A DNA stretch of 43,823 nt from a bacterium (lineage in GTDB: Bacteria > Myxococcota_A > UBA9160 > SZUA-336): NCBI GenBank assembly GCA_024226335.1, contig JAAELY010000341.1, positions 1 through 43,823 of the forward strand, read 5' to 3'. The translations under genes were made by a program, and so were the position numbers. The notes below the pieces were generated by a model. That model searched no databases. It was not told the origin of the DNA and was given only the letters and a program-made list of their open reading frames with translations. Shown here in pieces: positions 16,798 to 25,641 of this stretch; the stretch's first letter is position 1; the number at the start of each line of letters is the position of its first letter.

Positions 16798-17196
16798 ATG
16801 CGCGCGACCAAATTCAGATTTCTGGCACTTGCAGCCGTCGCGGTCTTTGCGTCGGGCTGCTTCTCGGTGCGACACAGCTACAACGGCGACAAGATCCTGA
16901 CCACGGACGGGAGCATACCGGGGGTCACGCTACGACCCGCCGGGCACTTTGAAGCTCACGATCGACAGTTCTTCTGGCTTCACGGCGGCATTCCGGTGGG
17001 GGAAAACCTCAACGGCGCAGCACTGGCTGCAAAAGCGGCCGGAGAACACGATGGCGTCGTCAATCTGAAACTCTCGGATGGTCAAGACTTTACGGACATG
17101 GCGATCTCCCACGTAGCCTGCGTGCTCACTCTTCTATGTGGGACCTGGTCGGTGTGGGTCGAAGGCGATGTGGTCGACCTGGAGGACGGGCGATGA
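16798..17196 (+). CDS. Small lipoprotein, Bor-like
   Basis: A 132-residue exported protein with an N-terminal signal (RATKFRFLALAAVAVFASGC) ending in a lipobox-like ASGC; Cys18-20 region is the likely lipidated residue. The rest resembles Bor-type outer-membrane lipoproteins in layout: a short Trp/Phe motif QFFWLHGGIP and a C-terminal hydrophobic stretch ISHVACVLTLLCGTWSVWV. The similarity is weak, so the name is tentative. The ATG at 16798 is preceded by GGGAGAG. It is the first gene of the long envelope operon, after a 207-base gap in which I see no confident promoter. Its stop overlaps the next start (ATGA). Confidence 0.68.
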   Translation: MRATKFRFLALAAVAVFASGCFSVRHSYNGDKILTTDGSIPGVTLRPAGHFEAHDRQFFWLHGGIPVGENLNGAALAAKAAGEHDGVVNLKLSDGQDFTDMAISHVACVLTLLCGTWSVWVEGDVVDLEDGR

Positions 17197-17570
17197 AGAC
17201 GGCAAGCTTCAGAATTGCACTCGGACTCGCGATCGCCGGGTTGTGCAGCGGTTGTATGTTCAAGGTGAGCCACGAGTTGCCGCCGAAGACCTACTTCGGC
17301 AAGCTTCCCAACGCTCCTGCAGCCACGGAGCAGAAGTTCGAACGCCAGGGTCACAAGAACTGGTGGCTCGCGGGCCTGGTGCCGTACTCGGACTGGGGCA
17401 CTCGGGATCTACTCGCATCAAGTAGCGGCGTACAGCGCATCGAGGATCTGGAGATCGAAACGACGTTCGACACGTTCGATACGATCGTGTGGGTGATTCC
17501 GGGTTTTGCCTACGGGTATTACCTCTGGGCACCACGCTCGATCAAGGTCAAAGGTGTCGAGGTCCGGTGA
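17193..17570 (+). CDS. Small predicted lipoprotein of unknown function
   Basis: A 125-residue protein with a signal sequence ending in LCSGC, so it is probably lipidated at that cysteine. Recognisable features are KNWWLAGLVPYSDWGTRDLL in the middle and the hydrophobic IVWVIPGFAYGYYLW near the end. The overall layout (signal, Trp-rich turn, short hydrophobic C-terminal hairpin) repeats that of the preceding lipoprotein, so the two may be distant relatives. I do not recognise a family. The start overlaps the preceding stop and has GGAGG upstream, which indicates coupled expression. Confidence 0.72.
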   Translation: MKTASFRIALGLAIAGLCSGCMFKVSHELPPKTYFGKLPNAPAATEQKFERQGHKNWWLAGLVPYSDWGTRDLLASSSGVQRIEDLEIETTFDTFDTIVWVIPGFAYGYYLWAPRSIKVKGVEVR

Positions 17571-17584
17571 CGAGGTGCTTCGAG

Positions 17585-18808
17585 ATGACGATGGCGCGTT
17601 TGCTGGCGGTGCTCTTGTTCCTGCTACCGCTTGGCGCATTCGCAGGGGCGCTCGAGCGCGTCGACCTGCACGCGAGCAAGATCGAGGGCTGTAAAGGACT
17701 CCCCCTTCCGAGTACAGATCGCTCGTTGCGCATCTCTGGAAGCCGCGCGGTCGATGTAGACGCCCGCTACTGGGTTCTCGATCGCCCGGCAGCTTTTGAA
17801 AACGGTGTGGCCGTCACGCGTTATCGCGTAGGCGAGGGCCTGCTGCGGATCGAATCTCGACTCGCTTCGGATTTCACGCAGGAAGTCGTGTCGATCCGTG
17901 TGGAGCGAACGATCGAGCCATCATATCTGGCGATCTATCTGGCCGGAGTCACGCTGCCGTGCGAGCGACAAACGCGTTACTCGGTGAAGCGGGGCAAGGA
18001 CACCGACGGCGACATCGAGCAGCTCGCCGAGTTCGACCGGAACCTGCACCAGGCCGAGGAGCTCGGGTACGATCGGCTTTTCAGCGAGGCCGAAGCCCTG
18101 CTGCGCCGCGCGATTGAGTTACGTCCCGACGACTCCGCTGCGCATTGGATGATGTCGCGCCTGAGTTATCTGCACCTGGAAGCGCGCGCGAGTGAGTTGC
18201 CGAGTTCTCAACGCGTTCAAGGCTACGAAGAGGCGGAGGTCTGGGCCGACCAGGCGGTCGCCCGCGCTCCCCTGAAAGCCGAGGGGTATCTCTGGCAGGG
18301 AGTCGCGCGCGGGCGCATCGCGACCAGCCTGGGCAATATTCGAATCGCTCTCCAGGGAGCCTTCGGAGGCCGGGGACCCAAGTGGCTGGAACAGACGCTG
18401 GCCAGGGCGGCTTCGCTGCAGGACGACTATCGCTTCTTTGGCTTCTCGACGCGCGCGGACGCACTGTACGCCCTGGCACAGTTCTACCGGCTCGCCCCGG
18501 ACGCCTGGTATATGAGCGTCGTCGGAACGCGTGGCGACCTGGATCGTTCCATCGAACTCCTCGAGCAGGCCGTGGAGATCCAGCCGGTGCGAATCGAGTA
18601 CCGCAAGGAACTGGCCGTCGGATTGCTGTGTCGCGGTAGCAGCGACGATATCGCTGCGGCGCGGTCACAACTCGAAGCGATCCTGCGGCTTCCCGCGATC
18701 AGCGCGATCGACGGCATCGACCACGCGCACGCGCGAGCCATGCTCGGCGAAAGCCCACAGAACATCTGCTGGTACTCGCGGGATGGCTTCCAGAAAGCGG
18801 ACTCGTGA
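17585..18808 (+). CDS. Secreted TPR-repeat protein
   Basis: A 407-residue protein with a cleavable signal peptide (ARLLAVLLFLLPLGAFAGA). Residues about 20-140 form a beta-rich domain of unknown type with two cysteines. From about residue 150 onward there are helical tetratricopeptide-like repeats, such as FSEAEALLRRAIELRPDDSA and RSIELLEQAVEIQPVRIEY. TPR arrays usually scaffold protein complexes, so a periplasmic assembly role for the exporter encoded downstream is inferred. The start is the ATG at 17585 with GAGG upstream; a second ATG two codons later is possible. The stop overlaps the next gene. Confidence 0.78.
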   Translation: MTMARLLAVLLFLLPLGAFAGALERVDLHASKIEGCKGLPLPSTDRSLRISGSRAVDVDARYWVLDRPAAFENGVAVTRYRVGEGLLRIESRLASDFTQEVVSIRVERTIEPSYLAIYLAGVTLPCERQTRYSVKRGKDTDGDIEQLAEFDRNLHQAEELGYDRLFSEAEALLRRAIELRPDDSAAHWMMSRLSYLHLEARASELPSSQRVQGYEEAEVWADQAVARAPLKAEGYLWQGVARGRIATSLGNIRIALQGAFGGRGPKWLEQTLARAASLQDDYRFFGFSTRADALYALAQFYRLAPDAWYMSVVGTRGDLDRSIELLEQAVEIQPVRIEYRKELAVGLLCRGSSDDIAAARSQLEAILRLPAISAIDGIDHAHARAMLGESPQNICWYSRDGFQKADS

Positions 18809-19296
18809 GGCGCGTCGCAAAGTTCTCGCTGCTGATCTGCATCATGGCCTTTGCCGTGAATCCGGCATTCTCGCAGGAACCGAAATCGGACAAGGGCCGC
18901 GTCTGGCAGATCAACGGTATTCGACTCGAACAAGACCAGATCGAACGACTGGCTCTCGACATGGCCGAGCGCACCGTAAAGGCCGTCGAGGAGAAGGTCG
19001 AGGGAATCGCCCTGGAAGACAGCCAGCGGAGCGCAATGCGCAAAGCCTACCGCAAGGTCTCACTGGACGTTTACGACGAAGTCGTGCGTGTCGTGAGTGA
19101 AGAAGCGACGAGTAATGCGCAGAAGGAGACGCGGGTACGCGAACTCATACTCGCCGGGCAGAAGCGCAGTCACGCGCTCCTGGTCGAAGTTCTCGACGAT
19201 CGTCAGATGCGTCTGTACTCGAAGTGGGAGGACCAACAGGTGGAAGCATTCCAGAGCAAACGCTGGGAAAATCGACGCCGGCGGAGACGGCGCTGA
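18805..19296 (+). CDS. Secreted helical protein of unknown function
   Basis: A 163-residue protein with a signal peptide cleaved near AFSQEP. The mature part is almost entirely charged helix (QIERLALDMAERTVKAVEEK and later KETRVRELILAGQKRSHALL). It ends in a strongly basic tail with a run of arginines. The layout resembles small periplasmic helical proteins such as Spy/CpxP-like or outer-membrane-associated factors, but no motif supports a name. The GTG start overlaps the TPR gene stop (GTGA). The stop and the next ATG share one base, so it is embedded in the operon. Confidence 0.65.
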   Translation: MRRVAKFSLLICIMAFAVNPAFSQEPKSDKGRVWQINGIRLEQDQIERLALDMAERTVKAVEEKVEGIALEDSQRSAMRKAYRKVSLDVYDEVVRVVSEEATSNAQKETRVRELILAGQKRSHALLVEVLDDRQMRLYSKWEDQQVEAFQSKRWENRRRRRRR

Positions 19297-19976
19297 TGCT
19301 CCGCACGACACTCCTGCTAACACTCCTCCTGCTCGCGCCCAGCTCCGCTCACGCCGACGGATCGAACTCCGGAACATTGGACTCCGGAACATTAGACTGG
19401 GAGGTGCAAGAAGATCCCGCGGGGCCCGGTCTGACCTGGCTTCGCGGAGCGCGCGATGGAGTACTCGGACTCTTCGACACAGTCACCGACCTGCAGCTCA
19501 GCCTGTTCTCGGAGACGTCACTGCTTTTGGGTACGGTGGTCATGGCCGCTTCCGACACTGTAGGAGTCGTGGATGACAACCCGGTCACCCAATACGTCTT
19601 CAAGGCCGTAGCCAGCAAGTCGCTGGCCAAGACCGCCTACCTGCTGAATCTCGCCGGGAGCGAGGCCATTCTGGGAAGCCACGGATTGGAGAAGGAGTGG
19701 TACATCGAGGCGGCTCTGACCGAACTCAACCCGCTGCTCGGCGGCGATCCGGTAGGTCCAGCCATTCTGTTGGACCCACTCGACTTCTTCGATGACCGCA
19801 TGGTGCACACTGCGGTGTACCGCTCTCGTATCCCAGGGACGGTGGCCCTCGCCTCGCTCGGAGCCGACGGTCTGCTGCGACCGCTGAGTTGCCTGGCGCG
19901 CATCGCCGGTCTACACAAACCTGCGGATGCGCTGCAGGCCAGCGCGACGGCCTTGATGCGCCGGGCCATCGATTGA
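19296..19976 (+). CDS. Secreted protein of unknown function
   Basis: A 226-residue exported protein with signal peptide LRTTLLLTLLLLAPSSAHAD. The mature N-terminus has a near-perfect tandem repeat of five residues (SGTLD, SGTLD) encoded by two 15-base copies at 19366-19395 that differ at one base. The rest is amphipathic, with a Phe/Asp-rich stretch LDPLDFFDDRMVHTAVYRSR, and may associate with membranes. I do not recognise a family. It shares one base with the preceding stop (TGATG), and its own stop overlaps the TTG start of the RND exporter, so it is likely a co-produced partner of that exporter. Confidence 0.65.
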   Translation: MLRTTLLLTLLLLAPSSAHADGSNSGTLDSGTLDWEVQEDPAGPGLTWLRGARDGVLGLFDTVTDLQLSLFSETSLLLGTVVMAASDTVGVVDDNPVTQYVFKAVASKSLAKTAYLLNLAGSEAILGSHGLEKEWYIEAALTELNPLLGGDPVGPAILLDPLDFFDDRMVHTAVYRSRIPGTVALASLGADGLLRPLSCLARIAGLHKPADALQASATALMRRAID

Positions 19977-22261
19977 GGAACTTCTCGAGCGCCGTCGAGC
20001 GTCTGGTTTCCGCTAGCGGAGCACTCTTGCTCGGTGCTGCGCTCCTGCTCACGCTGGGGCTCGGAATCGGATACGCGCAACTCGGCTGGACCAACGATCC
20101 CGAGGTCATCACTCTGGAAGGCTCGGATGATCTGGACTTCTACCGGGGCTTCGTCGAGCGCTGGGGCAGCGATGAACTGATCGTACTGGCCTACCCGGTC
20201 GAAAATGCTTTTGCACCGGCACGCCTGAAACAACTGCGCTCGCTGACCGATGCGCTGCTCGACCTGGATTCGGTCCGCTGGGTTGCATCCCTGGACACGG
20301 CATTCCAGATCGATACTGGCCCCTTCGGACCCTATGCGCGCCCACTGGTACCCGACGATGTCGAGTCCGCCGCCAGCCTGCGTGCGGAAGCACTTTCCAG
20401 CCCCTTCGTTCGCGATGCGCTGGTCTCGGCCGACGGTCGCGCATTGCTTCTGGCCGTCCAGCTGGCAGGTGCAGACCTGGACAACTCGGAGATCGAACGT
20501 TCGGTACTCGCCGGAATCGATCGAGTTCTAGAAGATCCCGAGTTCGCCGATCTACAGGTACACCGGGCAGGCTCTCCGGTATTCAATCGCGCGCTGACCG
20601 AACTCAACCAGCGGGACAATGCGCTTTTCACCCCGCTCGCGCTGGTGATCATCGCCCTCCTGCTCTCGGCGCTTTTCCGCAGTGTGCTGCCGACGGCCCT
20701 GGCACTTGGCGTCGTAGGGATGAGTCTGGTCTGGACTCTGGGCGTCATGGGCTGGCTGGGCGTTTCGATGAACATCACGACATCGTTGCTCCCTCCACTT
20801 CTGATGGTGATCGCCGTGGCCGACGCCGTACACATCATCGCCGCCTACATCGAAAGGCTGGGCGAAGGCGACTCCCGCGCCCAGGCCCTGCACTGGACGC
20901 TTTTCGAAGTCGCACCCGCATGCTTCTGGACCTCGCTGACGACGGCACTCGGCTTCGCGTCGCTCCTGCTCGTACGCATCGAAAGCGTGCGCGTGTTCGG
21001 AGTATTCGCCGTGCTCGGCGTCTGGATGGCCTTCGCAGTTGCGGTCATCGTGCTTCCGGCGGCGCTGATTCGTCTGCCTCTGGAGGGCGCGGCGCGACGA
21101 CGTGCAGAGCTTCCCGTACTGCGCAGACTGGCCGGACTAGCATCGCGGCCGTGGACGGCGATCGTCGTGCTGGTTGTCGCACTGATCATCGGAGCGATCG
21201 GTGCTCCGAGAATCGAGGTCGCAACGCACGATGGCGAGTTCTTCCAAGCCTCCCACCCCGTAAACCTGGCCTATCGTTTCATCGAATCGAAGCTGCAAGG
21301 CGTGACTCCGCTGGAAATCGAGATTCGCGCACCGGAACCCGGAGCATTGCGAAGTCCGGCGGCGCTGCGCGGAATTCAGCACCTGCAAGCCCATCTTCAG
21401 GGACGTGAAGAGCTGACCGCGGGTACTTCGATCATCGATCTGATCCTGAGCACCTCCCCGGGAATCGATCTGGCGGACGACGCGGCCCTGGAACGCGCGC
21501 TCTTCCTGCTTCAGACGATCGCTCCTGAGGAAGTCGAACGCTTCCTGCACGAGGACGCAACGCTGGGCCGGATCAGTTCACGAGCAATGGCCATGACGTC
21601 GGCACAGAGTGAAGCTTTGATCGAAGGGCTGGAATCCCGGGCGGCCGAACTCTTCGACGCGGACTGGCAAGTGCGCTTCACCGGGCTGGTTCCGGTGTTT
21701 TCGCAGATGGAGCAATATCTGGTCGAAGGTCAGTTGCGCAGCTATCTGTTCGCGATCTTCGGCATCGGAGTCGCACTCTGGGTGATCTTCCGCTCGCTCT
21801 TCCTGGCCGTGCTCGCACTGGTAGCCAATCTGGTGCCGATCGGCATTGCGGCCGGCGTCATGGGCCTGGCCGAGATGCGCCTCGACGTGGCGACGATCAT
21901 GGTCGCGTCGGTCGCGCTGGGCATCATCGTCGACGATACGATCCACGTGCTCCACGCTTTTAATCGCGCGCTCGCACAGGGACTGGAGGTCGAACCTGCG
22001 GTATCCCGGGCACTCGAAGTCGCTGGACGGCCGGTACTGCTCACGTCGCTGATTCTGGTCTGCGGATTTGCGGCGCTCGGGCTTTCGGATTTCCAGCCGA
22101 CCGGGCATTTCGGGCTTCTGGTCAGCATCGCGGTAGCGGGTGCGCTCGTCGCAGACCTGATTGTGCTGCCCGCAGCACTCATGCGCCTGCCAGCCCACAT
22201 AACAAGTTCGATCGGAAAAGGTATTCCGGACGAGAGTCCAGACAGGAGCCTCAAGGCATGA
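19973..22261 (+). CDS. RND superfamily exporter (MMPL/HpnN-type, sterol-sensing-like)
   Basis: A 762-residue inner-membrane protein with the duplicated RND layout: TM1, a periplasmic loop, a five-helix bundle, then the same again. Each half has an acidic motif in its fourth helix, IAVADAVHIIAAY in the first and IIVDDTIHVLHAF in the second, the expected proton-relay positions. The size and loop lengths fit the MMPL/HpnN or COG1033 group, which exports lipids or hopanoids, rather than tripartite AcrB-type drug pumps. I take the TTG at 19973 as the start because it overlaps the previous stop (TTGA); an ATG 28 codons upstream lies inside the preceding gene. It is the transporter of this operon. 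Confidence 0.88.
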   Translation: MRNFSSAVERLVSASGALLLGAALLLTLGLGIGYAQLGWTNDPEVITLEGSDDLDFYRGFVERWGSDELIVLAYPVENAFAPARLKQLRSLTDALLDLDSVRWVASLDTAFQIDTGPFGPYARPLVPDDVESAASLRAEALSSPFVRDALVSADGRALLLAVQLAGADLDNSEIERSVLAGIDRVLEDPEFADLQVHRAGSPVFNRALTELNQRDNALFTPLALVIIALLLSALFRSVLPTALALGVVGMSLVWTLGVMGWLGVSMNITTSLLPPLLMVIAVADAVHIIAAYIERLGEGDSRAQALHWTLFEVAPACFWTSLTTALGFASLLLVRIESVRVFGVFAVLGVWMAFAVAVIVLPAALIRLPLEGAARRRAELPVLRRLAGLASRPWTAIVVLVVALIIGAIGAPRIEVATHDGEFFQASHPVNLAYRFIESKLQGVTPLEIEIRAPEPGALRSPAALRGIQHLQAHLQGREELTAGTSIIDLILSTSPGIDLADDAALERALFLLQTIAPEEVERFLHEDATLGRISSRAMAMTSAQSEALIEGLESRAAELFDADWQVRFTGLVPVFSQMEQYLVEGQLRSYLFAIFGIGVALWVIFRSLFLAVLALVANLVPIGIAAGVMGLAEMRLDVATIMVASVALGIIVDDTIHVLHAFNRALAQGLEVEPAVSRALEVAGRPVLLTSLILVCGFAALGLSDFQPTGHFGLLVSIAVAGALVADLIVLPAALMRLPAHITSSIGKGIPDESPDRSLKA

Positions 22262-23586
22262 TGTATTCGAGTACGCTGGTTTCGACACTCAACAAACTTC
22301 GCCTCCTTCCGATCACAAAGCGGCGTCTGTACATGACCCCGGCGAAGCTGGAAAGCGTTCAGTTGCGCATGCTGCAACGCACGCTTTTCGACGCTTACCG
22401 TCACGTACCGCTCTACACCGAGAAGTTCGACAAGGCGCGATTTCTTCCAGATGACCTGCGGAGCCTGAGCGACTTGGCTCGTTTTCCGATCACGGAGAAA
22501 GACGAAGTCCGCGACGCGTTTCCGAACGGATGCATCCGACGGGGTACCGATCTGGCGCAATGCCGCATCCAGCAGACCTCGGGATCCTCGGGTCAATGCA
22601 TGGAGATCGCACTCGATCGCAAGAGCGACGACCACCGCACCCTGTTCACCGAAAGAGTCTACCGACTGCAGGGGTTCACTTTCTGGCGGCGGGCCGCCTA
22701 TCTCTTCCCCTATCCGCTTCCGCTGCAGAAGAACCTCGGCTTGTACCGCAACAAGCACATTTCGACGGAATCGCCGCCGGAACAGATCGTGGCAACACTT
22801 CGCGACTGGCGACCTCATCTGCTGGCGGCCACACCCAGCGATCTTCTCGATTTGTGCGAGAAGGTCGATGACGACATGACGCAACTGGGAATCAAGGCCA
22901 TCTCGGTGCACTCCGAACCCATGTCCGCAGATGAGAAGGCGTTCGTTTCGGGGCGCTTTGGCTGTCGGATCACCACCAACTACTACTGCAACGAAGCCTG
23001 GGCAATCGGCGCAGAGTGCAAGAGCGGTTCGCTGCATCAGTTTCCGGACAGCACCGTCGTGGAAATCGTCGATGACCGCGGCCACCCGATGCCGCGCGGC
23101 CAGATCGGACACGTGCTGGTCACTTCACTACACAACTACGCGCAGCCGTTCATCCGCTACCGTCTCGGAGACATGGCCGCGTGGGATCCTTCAAATGAAC
23201 CCTGTGCTTGCGGTCTGGTTCTGCCTCGCCTGCTCGCATTGGAGGGTCGTGACGATGACTACATCGAGTACCCCGACGGTCGACGCGTTCGTCCGTCCAA
23301 TCTCACGGTCGCTGTGAAGAGCCCCTGCTTCGAATACCCGGGAGAACAGATCTTCCGCGACTACCGGATCACCCAGGACTCTGACAGGAGCGTGACGGTC
23401 TATCTGGTTCCCGGCCGTGACCGCGAGCACTTCGACGAGTGCGCAAAACTGGGTCGCGCAAATCTCGCAACCGTTCTCGGAGAACCTTTCAGCGTATTCC
23501 TCGAAGTCTGCGACGGCCTCGATCGAGGCACCGGCGGCAAGCGCAAGATCGTGGAACGCCTGTTTCGGCGGGAGCCAAACGGGTGA
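22258..23586 (+). CDS. PaaK-like adenylate-forming CoA ligase
   Basis: A 442-residue member of the phenylacetate-CoA ligase/CapK group of acyl-adenylating enzymes. The N-terminus has RHVPLYTEKF. The phosphate-binding loop is QQTSGSSGQCMEIALDR near residue 103. Further family blocks include NYYCNEAW near 240 and YAQPFIRYRLGDMAAW near 283. These enzymes activate an aromatic or aliphatic acid as the adenylate and transfer it to CoA or another acceptor. Its length fits complete family members. Location inside an exporter operon rather than a phenylacetate catabolic cluster argues for a biosynthetic substrate. Two adjacent ATG codons are possible; the first overlaps the exporter stop and has AGGAG upstream. 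Confidence 0.85.
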   Translation: MMYSSTLVSTLNKLRLLPITKRRLYMTPAKLESVQLRMLQRTLFDAYRHVPLYTEKFDKARFLPDDLRSLSDLARFPITEKDEVRDAFPNGCIRRGTDLAQCRIQQTSGSSGQCMEIALDRKSDDHRTLFTERVYRLQGFTFWRRAAYLFPYPLPLQKNLGLYRNKHISTESPPEQIVATLRDWRPHLLAATPSDLLDLCEKVDDDMTQLGIKAISVHSEPMSADEKAFVSGRFGCRITTNYYCNEAWAIGAECKSGSLHQFPDSTVVEIVDDRGHPMPRGQIGHVLVTSLHNYAQPFIRYRLGDMAAWDPSNEPCACGLVLPRLLALEGRDDDYIEYPDGRRVRPSNLTVAVKSPCFEYPGEQIFRDYRITQDSDRSVTVYLVPGRDREHFDECAKLGRANLATVLGEPFSVFLEVCDGLDRGTGGKRKIVERLFRREPNG

Positions 23587-24566
23587 CTCCCGCCGATCTG
23601 CACAGATTGAGCTTCGACTTCCGCGCGGCGCGCGCAGTGTATGCGGGCGTAGAACTCGGGATCTTCGAAGCCCTGGCAGCCGGTCCGGTCGATGTGAAGA
23701 CACTGTCCGAGAGACTCCCTGCGGATCCTCGGGGACTGCGCGTTCTTCTGGACGCGCTGACGGCACTCGATCTGCTGCTGCGCAATGACGATCACTACTC
23801 CCTTGGCGACTCTGCAGCCGTCGCACTCGTTCCCGACTCCGAGGGTTATCTGGGCAACCTCTTCCTGCACGATCTCTGGCACTGGACCAGCTGGGCGGGA
23901 CTGGACGCGGTGGTTCGCGATGGCGCACCGCAGCCGGATCGCCAGCACGATCGACATCTGAGTGATCCCGCGGTTCTCACCCGCTTCCTGCCCAATTTCA
24001 ACCTTGCCATGGAACAGAGTGGGCGGGAATTTCTGACTCCGCTTGCAGACCTGATCGCCGACCTCGAACCCGAATCCATTCTGGATCTCGGAGGGGGTGG
24101 CGGTGTGTTGTTGCTGGAACTGTTGGAGCGTCTACCCCGGGTGCGAGCCGTACTTGTCGAGCACGGCTTTGCGCTAGAGCATGCGCGCAAGAATATCGAC
24201 GCCCACCCAGAGGGGAAGCGGCTCGAACTTCTCGATCTCGACTTCGAACAGAACGAGATCCCCTCGGGCCATGACGTCATCGTCCTGTCCCGCGTGATCA
24301 TGGGCTTCACAGCAGAACGGGCGGCCCTCGTACTGAAAAGAGCCGCCGAGCAGCTGGCACCGGGCGGCGCACTGGTCGTGGCCGACTTCGATTCGACCTC
24401 GCGCGTCGGTGCGCTGCTTTCCCTCGACATGCTGCTCAACACCGGTGGCGGAGTGCACGATGGTCGTCTGATCCTCGACTGGATGGGCCAGGCCGGGCTG
24501 GAAGACGAAAGCCGTGGACATCTACTGCCCTATTTCGGTTTCTGGATCGGAAGGAAGCTACCTTGA
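23583..24566 (+). CDS. SAM-dependent methyltransferase (O-methyltransferase family 2-like)
   Basis: A 327-residue enzyme with an N-terminal winged-helix dimerisation domain (YAGVELGIFEALAAGPVDVK, then ALDLLLRNDDHYSLG). A C-terminal Rossmann methyltransferase domain follows. SAM motif I is ILDLGGGGGVLLLEL near residue 163, and LAPGGALVVADFD near 262 is the post-motif strand. The architecture matches the plant-type and actinobacterial O-methyltransferases, such as acetylserotonin or hydroxyneurosporene methyltransferase, which act on phenolic or alcohol oxygens. The GTG start overlaps the preceding stop (GTGA). It probably modifies the same molecule that the PaaK-like enzyme activates. Confidence 0.86.
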   Translation: MTPADLHRLSFDFRAARAVYAGVELGIFEALAAGPVDVKTLSERLPADPRGLRVLLDALTALDLLLRNDDHYSLGDSAAVALVPDSEGYLGNLFLHDLWHWTSWAGLDAVVRDGAPQPDRQHDRHLSDPAVLTRFLPNFNLAMEQSGREFLTPLADLIADLEPESILDLGGGGGVLLLELLERLPRVRAVLVEHGFALEHARKNIDAHPEGKRLELLDLDFEQNEIPSGHDVIVLSRVIMGFTAERAALVLKRAAEQLAPGGALVVADFDSTSRVGALLSLDMLLNTGGGVHDGRLILDWMGQAGLEDESRGHLLPYFGFWIGRKLP

Positions 24567-25573
24567 AAGCGTTCGCCATCGCACTGAGCCTGCTATTCGC
24601 GTGTTGTACCGTCTCGGCCCGGGCCGAAGCAAGCGTGTACACGCCACCGCCCTGCCTCGACATGAGCTCGGCCGCGTCAGAAGAAGACCTCCTGCGCTGC
24701 TACGCACCTGTCTGGATCGCGCCCGAAACAGAAGCCAGCTACAACCGGATTGGATCGCCGGAGCTGTACCGCGGGTGGCTCGGTGGCACAAAGGCTCGTG
24801 TAGATACGAAACGGGCCACGATGTACGGCGAGATCCGACGCGATCAGATCGGCGATTCAGCGATCCTCCAGCTCGTCTATCGGATTCACTTCGAGAAGAT
24901 TCCCCTGCGCTTTTCGCGTTACTTCTTCGAAGCTCATCGCAACGCCGGACTGCTCGTGGTGGTAACGCTCGACGAACAGAGTCGCAGACCGCTCTTCCTC
25001 ACCGCAGTACATTCGTGTGGTTGTTACCGATACACACTTCCGACCGACCATCTGGAACGCTCGCAGCTTCCAGAGGAGTGGCCCGACGAAATCCGAATTT
25101 TCAGTCAACATCTACCCGGAGTTCTGGCCGTAGCCGGAAAGAAGGGAGCAAGACCCGTCATATCGCTGGCTCCCACCAGCCATCGCGTGACCGATCTGGA
25201 CTTCAGCAGTCAGCTTCCGGAAGGCGGCGCCGTCGAACTTCCACTGATCCCGATGGACTCCCTGCGGAATCTGCCGATCGAAGGTGATCGGGAGGGGCGC
25301 AGAGGTTCCTTCTTCTACTCGTCGGGTCCACTGCGCGGCCACGTTCGCGGTGCCTGGAATCCCATGGAGGGGCTGACACTTTTCGGGCTCCTGTCCCTCG
25401 ACCCGACGGTGGGAATGGACAAGGATTTTGGCGATCCGGAAGTGACCGGAACGACGTTCTACACTTCGCTGCCTTTCTGGAAGCACCAGCGCTCGCGCCT
25501 GGATCGCTTCGATTCGATCCTGCGCGACCTCGGCTTCCGGATGAGTGCGACGGAAACGGAAATGGCAGAGTGA
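24563..25573 (+). CDS. Secreted protein of unknown function, 336 residues
   Basis: An exported protein with a signal peptide ending near VSARAEAS. The mature part is mostly beta, with no transmembrane helix. Paired cysteines occur at CLDM and LLRCY near the N-terminus and as SCGCY in the centre. Recognisable stretches such as LYRGWLGGTKARVDTKR and YRIHFEKIPLRFSRYFFEAH are strongly patterned but belong to no family I know. A surface, outer-membrane or hydrolase-like role cannot be distinguished. The TTG start overlaps the methyltransferase stop (TTGA) and has AAGGAAG upstream, so it is part of the same coupled operon. Confidence 0.7.
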   Translation: MKAFAIALSLLFACCTVSARAEASVYTPPPCLDMSSAASEEDLLRCYAPVWIAPETEASYNRIGSPELYRGWLGGTKARVDTKRATMYGEIRRDQIGDSAILQLVYRIHFEKIPLRFSRYFFEAHRNAGLLVVVTLDEQSRRPLFLTAVHSCGCYRYTLPTDHLERSQLPEEWPDEIRIFSQHLPGVLAVAGKKGARPVISLAPTSHRVTDLDFSSQLPEGGAVELPLIPMDSLRNLPIEGDREGRRGSFFYSSGPLRGHVRGAWNPMEGLTLFGLLSLDPTVGMDKDFGDPEVTGTTFYTSLPFWKHQRSRLDRFDSILRDLGFRMSATETEMAE

Positions 25574-25641
25574 GGCTCGCGGAAAGACGTGCGCACAAAC
25601 GACTCCGGAGTTGATATTCACGACGTGGGCTTTCTGGCTTC

